From Leptolyngbya sp. FACHB-321 (lineage in GTDB: Bacteria; Cyanobacteriota; Cyanobacteriia; Leptolyngbyales; Leptolyngbyaceae): a stretch of 64,000 nt of DNA. Each line of letters opens with the position of its first letter. Position 1 is the stretch's first letter. The stretch spans positions 62,001-126,000 of the forward strand of contig NZ_JACJPI010000090.1 of NCBI RefSeq assembly GCF_014695975.1, in the 5' to 3' direction. Shown in pieces: positions 45,439-53,510 of this stretch. The notes under the pieces are model-generated. The model saw only the letters and a list, made by a program, of their open reading frames with translations. It had not been told where the DNA came from and did no database searches. Made by a program: the position numbers and the translations under genes.

Positions 45439-46569
45439 TTACAACACGGCTTTGAACCGTGACCAGTGGAAGGCATCTAGTAAGGGGTCGGATTGTTGAT
45501 GCAAGATGCGATCGACAAGCAGTTGCGCGGTTGCTGGCGCTAACAGAATGCCGTTGCGGTAGTGCCCCGTTGCCAGCGTTAGATTGCCGTAAGGGCTAGC
45601 ACCTAGCAGCGGCAACTCATCAGGCGTTGCGGGTCGAAAGCCCCACCAAACCTCTTGTAGCGGCAAGCTGTGTAATGCAGGATAAAGCCGCGTCGCTCGC
45701 TCTAGCAGGGCTTGTACGCCTTCAGGCGTGTTCTCTGGTGTAAAGCCCACTGCTTCGCTAGTCGCACCAATCACAATCCGCCCATCTTGACGCGGCACGA
45801 TATAGATCTCGCTGCCAAACAAAACGCTTTGCAAGGCAAGAGTTGCCCCTGTGGGAACCTGAACCGACAGCATTTGTCCTTTGCGGGGCTGCACAGGAAT
45901 CGGTAGTAAGTCCTGTGACCAGGCACCTGTCGCTAGTACGTAATGCGCGGCTTGAAAGGTGCCGTTTGCGGTTTGCACACCAAGCACGCGATCGCCTCGT
46001 TGCAGAATTTTTTGGACAGTCGTTGATTCTCGCCATGCTACGCCAGCATCGCAAACGGCTGCCCGCAGTGCTTTTGTCAACAACCGATTATCAACCTGAG
46101 CATCGTCAGGATACCACCAACCACCAATGACTTCCTGACTTAAACCGGGTTGGTGCTGGTGTATAGTGACGCGATCGAGCCAATGAGCAGGGGGCGGGGG
46201 TTGGATAGCAGCCAGGTTTGCTGCTGTAGAGGCACAAACATTGGCGTCTGATTCACTCTCGTACACAGGGGCTAGAATGCCACACGACCAATAGCCAGTC
46301 GGTAGTCCGGTAAGTGTTTCCAGCTTCTGCGTCCAGTCTGGGTAGAGCGATCGACTCCGCAGGCAAAGCTCCAACATGGCACCAGGGGGAAGCTTTTCTG
46401 CCTGAGGCGCTAACATACCAGCGGCAGCATGACTGGCTGCTTCATTAAAATTGCGGGTTAGTACAGTAACAGTGGCTCCACGCAAGCGTAGTTCAAGGGC
46501 GATCGCTAGACCGATCACGCCTCCGCCCACAATCAAAACATCAGACCCTGTATCAGACCGTGCAACCAT
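45439..46569 (-). CDS. thiO: Glycine oxidase ThiO
   Basis: The product has 376 residues. DVLIVGGGVIGLAIALELRLRG is the N-terminal FAD-binding dinucleotide fold (GxGxxG). ASHAAAGMLAPQAE is the ThiO/DadA-type flavin loop. GWWYPDDAQVDNRLLTKAL and IYIVPRQDGRIVIGATSE follow, and LTLATGHYRNGILLAP closes the FAD site. It oxidises glycine to dehydroglycine for the thiazole half of thiamine. In some cyanobacteria ThiO is fused to ThiG; here it is free-standing. No THI element lies upstream. It is preceded by a small membrane protein gene 14 bases away. Confidence 0.92.
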   Translation of the reverse strand: MVARSDTGSDVLIVGGGVIGLAIALELRLRGATVTVLTRNFNEAASHAAAGMLAPQAEKLPPGAMLELCLRSRSLYPDWTQKLETLTGLPTGYWSCGILAPVYESESDANVCASTAANLAAIQPPPPAHWLDRVTIHQHQPGLSQEVIGGWWYPDDAQVDNRLLTKALRAAVCDAGVAWRESTTVQKILQRGDRVLGVQTANGTFQAAHYVLATGAWSQDLLPIPVQPRKGQMLSVQVPTGATLALQSVLFGSEIYIVPRQDGRIVIGATSEAVGFTPENTPEGVQALLERATRLYPALHSLPLQEVWWGFRPATPDELPLLGASPYGNLTLATGHYRNGILLAPATAQLLVDRILHQQSDPLLDAFHWSRFKAVL

Positions 46570-46583
46570 CTTCTCTCACCTGC

Positions 46584-46859
46584 TTACCAGCCAGCAGGGA
46601 TAGCTGGCTGCTGGTTAGGCGGCAGAGGAGTCGTTCCAGTAGCAGTACCCGGTTGGGTTTGGTATCGCGTTGATTGTGACACTGTGCCAGTGCCAGACGA
46701 CGTGCCAGTGGAATCAGCACTGAAACCTGTGCTGCGAGTATCGGAAGCTGAGCTATTGAGTTGATTAGACGCATTGCGCTGAAACAAGGAGGAGTTGGAG
46801 AAGCGCAGCCCTGCCAGCACTGCAAATAGAATCAAAACTGCAACGACTATCCGACTCAT
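46584..46859 (-). CDS. Small Ser/Thr-rich membrane-anchored protein upstream of thiO
   Basis: The product has 91 residues. An N-terminal helix (IVVAVLILFAVLAGLRF) anchors it or acts as a signal. The rest is low-complexity Ser/Thr/Gly/Gln (SSASDTRSTGFSADSTGTSS), ending in PPNQQPAIPAGW. The function is unknown. It ends 14 bases before thiO on the same strand, so it is probably co-transcribed, but there is no evidence for a role in thiamine synthesis. Confidence 0.6.
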   Translation of the reverse strand: MSRIVVAVLILFAVLAGLRFSNSSLFQRNASNQLNSSASDTRSTGFSADSTGTSSGTGTVSQSTRYQTQPGTATGTTPLPPNQQPAIPAGW

Positions 46860-46959
46860 AACATTCGCTCCAGCGTTAAGGCTCTATGTTCTGCTTCTGC
46901 TCTATGCACCCTACGATCGCTCGCCTGATCGCCTCTCCAAGCCCTGCAACGGTAAGGCA

Positions 46960-47304
46960 TTAGATCGATTGCTCAGGTGTCCAGGCAACGCGATCGTCCT
47001 GTCCCCAGAAGCCATCATACTTTGTCACCATCAGATCGCCCAAAACCTTCACCTGGCAAGAAAGACGGCGACCTTTTTCAAGGGTATGGGGCGGCAGCGA
47101 CAGGCGTGTTTTCTCACCCCACTCAAGGTCTGAAACGACGCCATGTACCTCTACCGCACACGTACCACACGTGCCGAATCCATGACAGTTCACTACTGAT
47201 GCGGCACCGTTGTAGACATCAATCCCATTGTCGAGCAACACCTGACGTAGGTTTGCACCACTTGCACACGTTATCAGTTTGCCTTCGGCTTTGATCGTTG
47301 GCAT
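46960..47304 (-). CDS. [2Fe-2S] ferredoxin
   Basis: The product has 114 residues. CHGFGTCGTC supplies three of the four cluster Cys (CxxxxxCxxC, residues ~40-49) and RRLSCQ (residue ~83) the fourth, the chloroplast-type [2Fe-2S] pattern. It has longer loops than PetF and a C-terminal tail (MVTKYDGFWGQDDRVAWTPE), so it belongs to a specialised ferredoxin type. It could donate electrons to an unknown acceptor. It is divergent from the citramalate synthase gene. Confidence 0.87.
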   Translation of the reverse strand: MPTIKAEGKLITCASGANLRQVLLDNGIDVYNGAASVVNCHGFGTCGTCAVEVHGVVSDLEWGEKTRLSLPPHTLEKGRRLSCQVKVLGDLMVTKYDGFWGQDDRVAWTPEQSI

Positions 47305-47509
47305 TTCTCAGTTCTCCAGTGCAGGTGTCACCTTCATTGTGATGCCTTTCTGCTTTGGGCGGGTCTCTCTTGAGGTGAAGCCGCGATCGTTTCCGGTCTT
47401 CTCCTCTCTTTTCTCCCTCTCCACCATTTCACAACGCAATTTCAGTCGATCGGTCAAACATTTCCTTAAAATAAATGTTTATCGGTTCAAATCTTCCAGT
47501 TGCTTCCCC

Positions 47510-49252
47510 ATGACCTCAGACACCGCGCACCCTCTCTGGATCTACGACACAACGCTACGTGATGGTTCCCAACGAGAAGGTTTGTCGCTTTCTCTGGAAG
47601 ACAAACTACGCATCGCGCGGCAGCTAGACCGACTGGGCGTACCGTTTATTGAGGGTGGCTGGCCGGGAGCCAATCCCAAGGATGTGCAGTTTTTTTGGCA
47701 GCTACAGGAAGAGCCGTTAACGCAAGCAGAACTAGTCGCGTTTTGTTCCACTCGTCGTCCTGGTATGGCAGCAGCAGACGATCCAATGCTGCAACCGATT
47801 CTGGCAGCAGGTACGCGCTGGGTGACAATTTTTGGCAAGTCTTGGGATTTGCACGTGACAGAAGGACTAAAGACGACGCTGGACGAAAACCTGGCAATGA
47901 TTCAGGACACCATTCAGTATCTTCGCGCTAACGGTCGTCGCGTTATTTATGATGCCGAGCATTGGTTTGATGGCTACAAGCAGAATCCAGCGTATGCGCT
48001 AGAGACCTTGAGAGTGGCGATCGCCGCTGGTGCCGAATGGCTCGTCTTCTGCGATACCAATGGCGGCACGTTGCCTCATGAAATTGCCCAAATTGTGCAA
48101 GAGGTGATCCAGGTATTTGATTCTTCAGCAGAAGTGGAGGCAGACGGCAAACGGCAGACGGCAGACGGAGAGAGCGCAGAAAGAGTAGAGAAGGCTCAAC
48201 TCCCCACTCCTCAATTTCCACTCCTCACTCCCCACTCCTTCCGTTTTGGCATTCACACCCACAACGACTCGGACACTGCGGTAGCAAATGCGCTGGCAGC
48301 TGTCATGCAGGGCGTTCGTATGGTGCAGGGCACAATCAACGGTTACGGCGAACGCTGCGGCAACGCGAACTTGTGTTCCCTCATCCCGAATCTGCAAGCA
48401 AAGCTCGGATTTAGCTGCATTGCAGCTGATCAGTTAGAACAACTCACCGAAACGAGCCGTTTTGTGAGCGAGGTCGTCAATCTTGCCCCGGACGACCATG
48501 CGCCCTTTGTCGGACTGTCAGCCTTTGCTCATAAAGGCGGCATCCACGTTAGCGCAGTGGAGCGGAACCCCCTCACCTATGAACACATTCGCCCAGAGCA
48601 AATAGGCAACCGTCGCCGCATTGTGATTTCTGACCAGGCGGGCTTGAGCAACATTCTGGCAAAAGCGCGTAGCTTTGGCATTGAGTTGAACAAACAAGAC
48701 CCGACCTGCCGTGAAATTCTTCAGCGCTTAAAAGCTCTGGAGAGTGAGGGATATCAGTTTGAAGCGGCTGAAGCTAGCTTTGAGCTACTGATGCGCGAAG
48801 CGCTGGGACAACGCCAAAACGCCTTTGAGGTAAAAGGCTTCCAGGTGCATTACAGCTTGCTATCAGAGACAGATCGCGATCGCGCCACCTCTCTGGCAAC
48901 TGTCAAGCTAGCCGTAGACGGTAAAGATATCCTTGAAGCCGCCGAAGGCAATGGCCCCGTTTCGGCACTCGATGCGGCTTTGCGAAAAGCCCTGATCAGC
49001 TTCTATCCCGAAATTGGCACCTTTTACCTGACTGATTACAAGGTACGCATTCTGGATGGCACGGCTGGAACCTCTGCTAAAACGCGGGTGCTCATTGAGT
49101 CCAGCAACGGTCATCAACGTTGGACGACGGTTGGCGTGTCCGGCAATATTTTGGAAGCCTCCTATCTGGCAGTCGTGGAAGGCTTGGAATATGGGTTGCT
49201 GTTACAAACCCAGGCAAAAGCAGCCCTGGCAGCCTCAGCAACAGCAAAATAA
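47510..49252 (+). CDS. cimA: (R)-citramalate synthase CimA with in-frame repeat insertion
   Basis: The product has 580 residues from the ATG at 47510; the frame is open to 47279 but those codons are not family-like. YDTTLRDGSQREG, LGVPFIEGGWPGANPKD, FCDTNGGTLP and GIHTHNDSDTAVANALA (metal-binding His ~249 and 251) are the HMGL-like catalytic blocks. INGYGERCGNANLCSLIPNL and the C-terminal LeuA-allosteric domain (~430-580) follow. It condenses pyruvate and acetyl-CoA for isoleucine synthesis; 2-isopropylmalate synthase is less likely from the N-terminal pattern. About 38 residues (~206-244) derive from a repeat element inserted just before the His motif strand. Confidence 0.85.
   Translation: MTSDTAHPLWIYDTTLRDGSQREGLSLSLEDKLRIARQLDRLGVPFIEGGWPGANPKDVQFFWQLQEEPLTQAELVAFCSTRRPGMAAADDPMLQPILAAGTRWVTIFGKSWDLHVTEGLKTTLDENLAMIQDTIQYLRANGRRVIYDAEHWFDGYKQNPAYALETLRVAIAAGAEWLVFCDTNGGTLPHEIAQIVQEVIQVFDSSAEVEADGKRQTADGESAERVEKAQLPTPQFPLLTPHSFRFGIHTHNDSDTAVANALAAVMQGVRMVQGTINGYGERCGNANLCSLIPNLQAKLGFSCIAADQLEQLTETSRFVSEVVNLAPDDHAPFVGLSAFAHKGGIHVSAVERNPLTYEHIRPEQIGNRRRIVISDQAGLSNILAKARSFGIELNKQDPTCREILQRLKALESEGYQFEAAEASFELLMREALGQRQNAFEVKGFQVHYSLLSETDRDRATSLATVKLAVDGKDILEAAEGNGPVSALDAALRKALISFYPEIGTFYLTDYKVRILDGTAGTSAKTRVLIESSNGHQRWTTVGVSGNILEASYLAVVEGLEYGLLLQTQAKAALAASATAK
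48130..48240 (+). repeat. Low-complexity repeat inserted in cimA
   Basis: A purine-rich half of GGCAGAC-type units (48138-48168) is followed, after a short spacer, by a pyrimidine-rich half of CTCCCCACTCC-type units (48200-48238). Both word types occur in intergenic elements of this window. The reading frame is kept and encodes a hydrophilic linker before FGIHTHND. It is very unlike ordinary CimA sequence at this place. Confidence 0.7.
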
Positions 49253-49404
49253 GTGGCTACTTGTTACCTCTAGTGAGGTTGGAGCCGAACGTAGGGGAAG
49301 CAGCGGTCTTCTACGCTCTCAGAGTTAGTCTTTTACTGGCACTGAACAACGATCGACGATCGCGTTACGCTGAACAGTAGCCGACTTCCGTGACACGCCT
49401 TGCC

Positions 49405-50949
49405 ATGACTTTGACCGAACAACTGCTGTCTCAGATACCGGGAAACCCGTTGGAAGGACTGAGACACACCGATCGCCTTTGGCAATCTGTGAAGGACGGC
49501 ACTCAACCCGTTCCAACTGTGATTGAAGAGAGCCTGGACGCGATCGCGGTCGAGTGGGATGTTGTTGTTTGCGGTGGAACGCTGGGCATTTTGCTAGGGG
49601 CAGCGTTGGCGCAGCGAGGTTGGCGAGTGGCGCTGCTGGAACGTGGCTTCCTGCGAGGACGCGACCAGGAATGGAACATTTCACGTCACGAGCTGCAAGT
49701 GTTTGTCGAACTGGCACTACTGACTGAAGCAGAGTTGCAGCAGGCGATTGCCACTGAGTACAATCCCGCCCGGATTGCGTTTCTCAACAGTCCTGATGTT
49801 TGGGTGCAAGATGTGCTGAACATTGGGGTTGATCCGGTGTCTCTGCTGGAACTGTTGAAACAAAAGTTTCTGACCTACGGTGGGCAGTTGTTTGAGCAAA
49901 CACCATTTGAAAGCGCGATCGTTCATCCCAATGGTGTCACCGTTAACGCAGGACAACAGTCATTCAAAACGCGCCTGGTGCTGGATGCAATGGGACACTT
50001 TTCGCCGATCGTGCAACAAGCGCGGCATGGTAAAAAACCGGATGCAGTTTGTTTGGTGGTGGGCACCTGCGCGGACGGCTTTCCCGAAAATAGCACGGGT
50101 GATTTGATGGCGACTTTTACACCCATGCAGCAACAGTGCCAATACTTCTGGGAGGCGTTTCCTGCCAGAGATGGGCGCACCACTTACCTGTTTACCTATT
50201 TAGACGCGCATCCCGATCGCCCCAGTCTAGAAGCGCTGTTTGATGACTATTTCCGCCTGATGCCTGGCTATCAAACGGTGTCGCTAGAGCAACTCCAGTT
50301 CAAACGGGCGCTGTTTGGCTTCTTTCCCTGCTATCGCCAAAGCCCGCTTAAACCACGGTGGCAACGCATTTTACCGATCGGTGATAGCAGTGGCAGTCAA
50401 TCGCCCCTCAGTTTTGGCGGCTTCGGGGCAATGGTGCGCCATTTAGCACGGTTGACGGGAGGCATTCATGAAGCGTTACAGAGTGATCAGCTGAGTCGTC
50501 ATGCGTTAGCACGCTTGCAGCCCTATCAACCCAACCTGTCTGTCACCTGGCTTTTTCAACGATCGATGAGCGTCGGCATGAACCAGACGATCGAGCCGAA
50601 CCAGATCAACGACTTGCTGACGAGCGTGTTTCAAACCATGAACATGCTGGGCGACCCAGTACTGAAGCCGTTCCTGCAAGACGTAGTACAATTTCCTGCC
50701 TTACTGCAAACCCTGGCTCAAACAGCGCTTGCCCATCCTCGCTTGATTCTGAAAATCATCCCCCATGTAGGGCTACCGACCTTGATTGCCTGGCTGTTTC
50801 ACTTCACTAGTCTTGCTGTTTACGCTGCTCTTTATCCCTTAGGGCGATCGATATTACCCCAGATCAAACTACTCCCGCCTACTCAACAGTACGATTACCA
50901 TCGTTGGCTAGAGGCACTGGAGTACGGTTCAGGCGGAGACTATAGATGA
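49405..50949 (+). CDS. cruP: CruP: lycopene cyclase-like FAD-dependent oxidoreductase
   Basis: The product has 514 residues from the ATG at 49405 (a GTG at 49390 is possible). WDVVVCGGTLGILLGAALAQRGW is the FAD-binding fold. LDAMGHFSPIVQQARHGKKPDAVC, then QQCQYFWEAFPARDGRTTYLF and LPIGDSSGSQSPLSFGGFGAM, are CruA/CruP blocks. The C-terminal VVQFPALLQTLAQTALAHP and LYPLGRSILPQ also fit CruP rather than CruA (from memory). CruP occurs in cyanobacteria and plastids, limits accumulation of beta-carotene epoxides and has little cyclase activity. It is probably membrane associated. The next gene starts 105 bases away after a repeat-like spacer. Confidence 0.88.
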   Translation: MTLTEQLLSQIPGNPLEGLRHTDRLWQSVKDGTQPVPTVIEESLDAIAVEWDVVVCGGTLGILLGAALAQRGWRVALLERGFLRGRDQEWNISRHELQVFVELALLTEAELQQAIATEYNPARIAFLNSPDVWVQDVLNIGVDPVSLLELLKQKFLTYGGQLFEQTPFESAIVHPNGVTVNAGQQSFKTRLVLDAMGHFSPIVQQARHGKKPDAVCLVVGTCADGFPENSTGDLMATFTPMQQQCQYFWEAFPARDGRTTYLFTYLDAHPDRPSLEALFDDYFRLMPGYQTVSLEQLQFKRALFGFFPCYRQSPLKPRWQRILPIGDSSGSQSPLSFGGFGAMVRHLARLTGGIHEALQSDQLSRHALARLQPYQPNLSVTWLFQRSMSVGMNQTIEPNQINDLLTSVFQTMNMLGDPVLKPFLQDVVQFPALLQTLAQTALAHPRLILKIIPHVGLPTLIAWLFHFTSLAVYAALYPLGRSILPQIKLLPPTQQYDYHRWLEALEYGSGGDYR

Positions 50950-51053
50950 GGGCTAAAGGATGAAGGCTAAATGGGTTTAAGTTTGAATTTATTTTTAGCC
51001 TCTAGTCGTCTTTCTGCTTCTGCGTCAATCTTTACTCCTCTTCTCTCTGCCCC

Positions 51054-51896
51054 ATGAACCGTTCCCTTGCCCGACAGTTGTTTCAGCGCGAAATACAGCA
51101 GCCAGATGAACAGATTCATCTGGAACGAGCAGCACTTTATATAGCCCAGGAGGAATATCCTGAGCTGGAGGTAGAGGCATATTTGAATGCGCTGGAAACG
51201 ATGGCGGCGGATGTCGAAGAGCGATTGCCTATAGAGTTTTATCCGCTCAAGATCATTCAAACGATCAACCGTTATCTTTACGATGATCTGGGGTTTGCAG
51301 GCAACACCACGGATTATTACGACCCACGAAACAGCTTTCTAAACGAGGTAATCGATCGTCGCACGGGTATACCGATCACGCTGTCGTTAGTTTATTTAGC
51401 GATCGCGCGTCGGGTTGGTTTGCCGATGGTAGGCATCAATATGCCGGGGCATTTTTTGATTCGCCCAGACCTAGAGGACGTAGAGATTTGCGTCGATCCG
51501 TTTCATCGCGGCGATATCCTATTTCCGCAGGATTGCGAAGAACGGTTGGCTCAAGTGTATGGTCGTCCAGTAGCGCTTAAACCGTCCTTTTTGCAAGCGG
51601 TCACGACTCGGCAGTATCTAACGCGAATGTTAACAAACCTGAAGGTGACATACATCGATCGTGGCAAGTTTGACAAGGCGTTAGCAGTCGTCGATCGCTT
51701 GCTGTTGCTGGTTCCCAACGCGCCTTTAGAATTGCGCGATCGTGGCATCCTTTACTATCGTCTCGATCGCCCAGTCGACGCACAGCATGATTTAGAAGCG
51801 TACCTTACCCTATCTCCCACTGCCGCCGAAGCACCAGCAATTCGAGAACTGTTGGCAACCATCCGTCAAGCAAACCAGCCTCTAAGTGATGCCTGA
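51054..51896 (+). CDS. SirB1-family transglutaminase-like protein with TPR tail
   Basis: The product has 280 residues. NTTDYYDPRNSFLNEVIDRRTGIPITLSLVYLAIARRVGLPMVGINMPGHFLIR is the SirB1/transglutaminase-like core (described here by position, residues ~85-138, with GIP, GLP and the GHFLIR segment). DVEICVDPFHRG closes the pocket, and the Cys of classic transglutaminases is replaced by the SLVYLAIA segment. Residues ~185-275 form TPR-like helices (TNLKVTYIDRGKFDKALAVVDRLLLLVP). No biochemical role is established. It is convergent with the repeat-rich secreted protein gene. Confidence 0.85.
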   Translation: MNRSLARQLFQREIQQPDEQIHLERAALYIAQEEYPELEVEAYLNALETMAADVEERLPIEFYPLKIIQTINRYLYDDLGFAGNTTDYYDPRNSFLNEVIDRRTGIPITLSLVYLAIARRVGLPMVGINMPGHFLIRPDLEDVEICVDPFHRGDILFPQDCEERLAQVYGRPVALKPSFLQAVTTRQYLTRMLTNLKVTYIDRGKFDKALAVVDRLLLLVPNAPLELRDRGILYYRLDRPVDAQHDLEAYLTLSPTAAEAPAIRELLATIRQANQPLSDA

Positions 51897-51951
51897 TGCC
51901 TGCCCAGAGGTTGCCTTTACACTGCTAACACCCTTTTACTACCCACTCACA

Positions 51952-53211
51952 TTACCGGGTTTGGGCATTCGTGACAGCGCCGCCCCGACACTGTTGTGAC
52001 CAATTTGGTGCCTGCACACGTTTTGCTTGAAGGTTTTGGAGGCGGCTTCTGTAAGAAACCAATTGCGATCGATAGCCTGCTTGACTAGCAGGAGTTGCTG
52101 CGATCGCGGTGTTGACCACCCGAATCGCCTGCTGCCAGTTTTGGGCACAGGTTGCCTGCTGCAACGCTATATCCAGCGACCCCTGTCCAGACCCAGACTG
52201 TAGCGGAGTGGGTGACGCTTGACCATTGCCCGCTGCGGGAGCCGCTGCGCCAGGAGCCGCCTGAGGCGACGTAGGTGTTGCATTCGTCCCCGATTGAGCT
52301 GCACCAGGCTGAGTGGCTCCCGGTTGGGTTGTTCCAGAACGAACCGCTCCTGGTTGCACTGCTCCTGGTTGGTTAACTCCTGGTTGCACTGCTCCTGGTT
52401 GGTTAACTCCTGGTTGCACTGCTCCTGGTTGGTTAAGTCCTGGTTGCACTACTCCTGGTTGGTTAAGTCCTGGTTGCACTACTCCTGGTTGCACTGCTCC
52501 TGGTTGATTAATTCCGGGTTGATTAACTCCGGGTTGGATAGGTGGCACAAAGCCGCCAGTACCCTGAATCACCTGCGGCGGGCTTACAACACTGGTAGGG
52601 CTGGAACTGCCAGAGGCACCGACAGGCGCACCTGTGTTTGTCCCTGCTGGTTGACCATTGGTAGTTGTCGTTGTACCCGTTACGCCAGTCGTTGGAGTTG
52701 TACCCGTTACACCAGTTGTTGAACCAGGTGCAGTCTGTACAGGCTGCCCATTAATTAAGGTTTGAGACGTGCCAGTAGTTGTCCCTGCCGCTTGACCATT
52801 GGTAGTCGTTGTAGTTGTACCTGCGCCGCCAGTTGTTGAGGTTGTGCCGGTACCGCCAGTCGTTGAACCAGGCGCAATCTGTACAGGCTGCCCGTTAATG
52901 CTTTGAGAGGGCGCTTGAACTGCCCCGCCAGTTTGTCCACCCGTCGTTCGGGTGGCACCCGGCGTTTGTACTCCTGCTCCAGGCGTTCCCAGGTTTACAC
53001 CAGGCGTTTGCACTCCCACACCAGGCGTTTGCACCCCTACGCCAGGCGTTCCCAGGTTCGTACCAGGCGTGGAGAGGTTTGGCGACTGACCGACTCCTAC
53101 AGGTGTTTGGCTAACTAATTGGCTGAAAGCGCTGCCAGGTAGCAGAATTGGAGCGATCGCTGCTGCCAGAGAAGCCACTGATAGAGAAGCGGTTAGGCGT
53201 AGGATATGCAT
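51952..53211 (-). CDS. Secreted Pro/Gly/Gln/Thr-rich repeat protein
   Basis: The product has 419 residues. Its N-terminal signal peptide (LTASLSVASLAAAIAPILLPGSAFS) is followed by ~50 residues of TPGVGVQ repeats, a Gly/Thr/Gln-rich stretch to ~210, then NQPGAVQPGV-type 10-residue repeats (~225-295). The last ~75 residues form a compact conserved-looking domain, with two Cys (ATCAQNWQQAIRVVNTAIA and WSQQCRGG) that could pair. The repeats suggest a flexible cell-wall or outer-layer spacer. The function is unknown. It is convergent with the SirB1-like gene. Confidence 0.75.
   Translation of the reverse strand: MHILRLTASLSVASLAAAIAPILLPGSAFSQLVSQTPVGVGQSPNLSTPGTNLGTPGVGVQTPGVGVQTPGVNLGTPGAGVQTPGATRTTGGQTGGAVQAPSQSINGQPVQIAPGSTTGGTGTTSTTGGAGTTTTTTNGQAAGTTTGTSQTLINGQPVQTAPGSTTGVTGTTPTTGVTGTTTTTNGQPAGTNTGAPVGASGSSSPTSVVSPPQVIQGTGGFVPPIQPGVNQPGINQPGAVQPGVVQPGLNQPGVVQPGLNQPGAVQPGVNQPGAVQPGVNQPGAVQPGAVRSGTTQPGATQPGAAQSGTNATPTSPQAAPGAAAPAAGNGQASPTPLQSGSGQGSLDIALQQATCAQNWQQAIRVVNTAIAATPASQAGYRSQLVSYRSRLQNLQAKRVQAPNWSQQCRGGAVTNAQTR
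52336..52530. repeat. Tandem 30-bp-type repeats coding for NQPG/VQPG units
   Basis: Units of the form GGTTGCACTGCTCCTGGTTG-GTTAACTCCT recur about six times with few changes (GTTAACTCCT/GTTAAGTCCT/GATTAATTCC variants). They lie inside the secreted repeat protein gene and encode its Pro-Gly-Gln decapeptides on the minus strand. Near-identity between units indicates recent tandem duplication. They are directly contiguous with no unique spacers, so this is not CRISPR. Confidence 0.85.
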
Positions 53212-53510
53212 TAGGTTGCCCCCTTATTTAAGCTGCGTATTAAAACAGTGATCTAATTAAGTGAGCTTAGACAAGGTGGACAGGTAATACCTCTGTAAAA
53301 AGAGAGATTTGGCAAATGATTTCTAGCACGATCGCCCCTGAGCTAGCTTGCATCCTCTAAACTAAACAAGGCGATCGACCCATTGGGACACAAACTGCAC
53401 CGTAAAGCAGTCATTGAGGACGAAAGGATCTTTACCCTTCTCCTCTATTTGTACTTACCCCGCTCCTCCTCTCAATTCCCGCCCCCTAGATGCTTTAGAT
53501 GATACGTGCA
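53212..53510. other. Intergenic region upstream of the sugar-binding lipoprotein gene
   Basis: About 300 bases with no supported gene. A C/T-rich run (CTTCTCCTCTATTTG and CCCGCTCCTCCTCTC, about 53440-53475) is another low-complexity element next to a gene start. The rest is promoter space for the divergent genes. Confidence 0.45.

Noticed and set aside
52336-52530. Possible CRISPR array
   Set aside because: Repeats are contiguous with no unique spacers and lie in frame in a protein gene.
52219-52722. Plus-strand Ser/Trp/Leu-rich repeat frame
   Set aside because: Mirror image of the repeats in the minus-strand secreted protein, which has a signal peptide and a real C-terminal domain.
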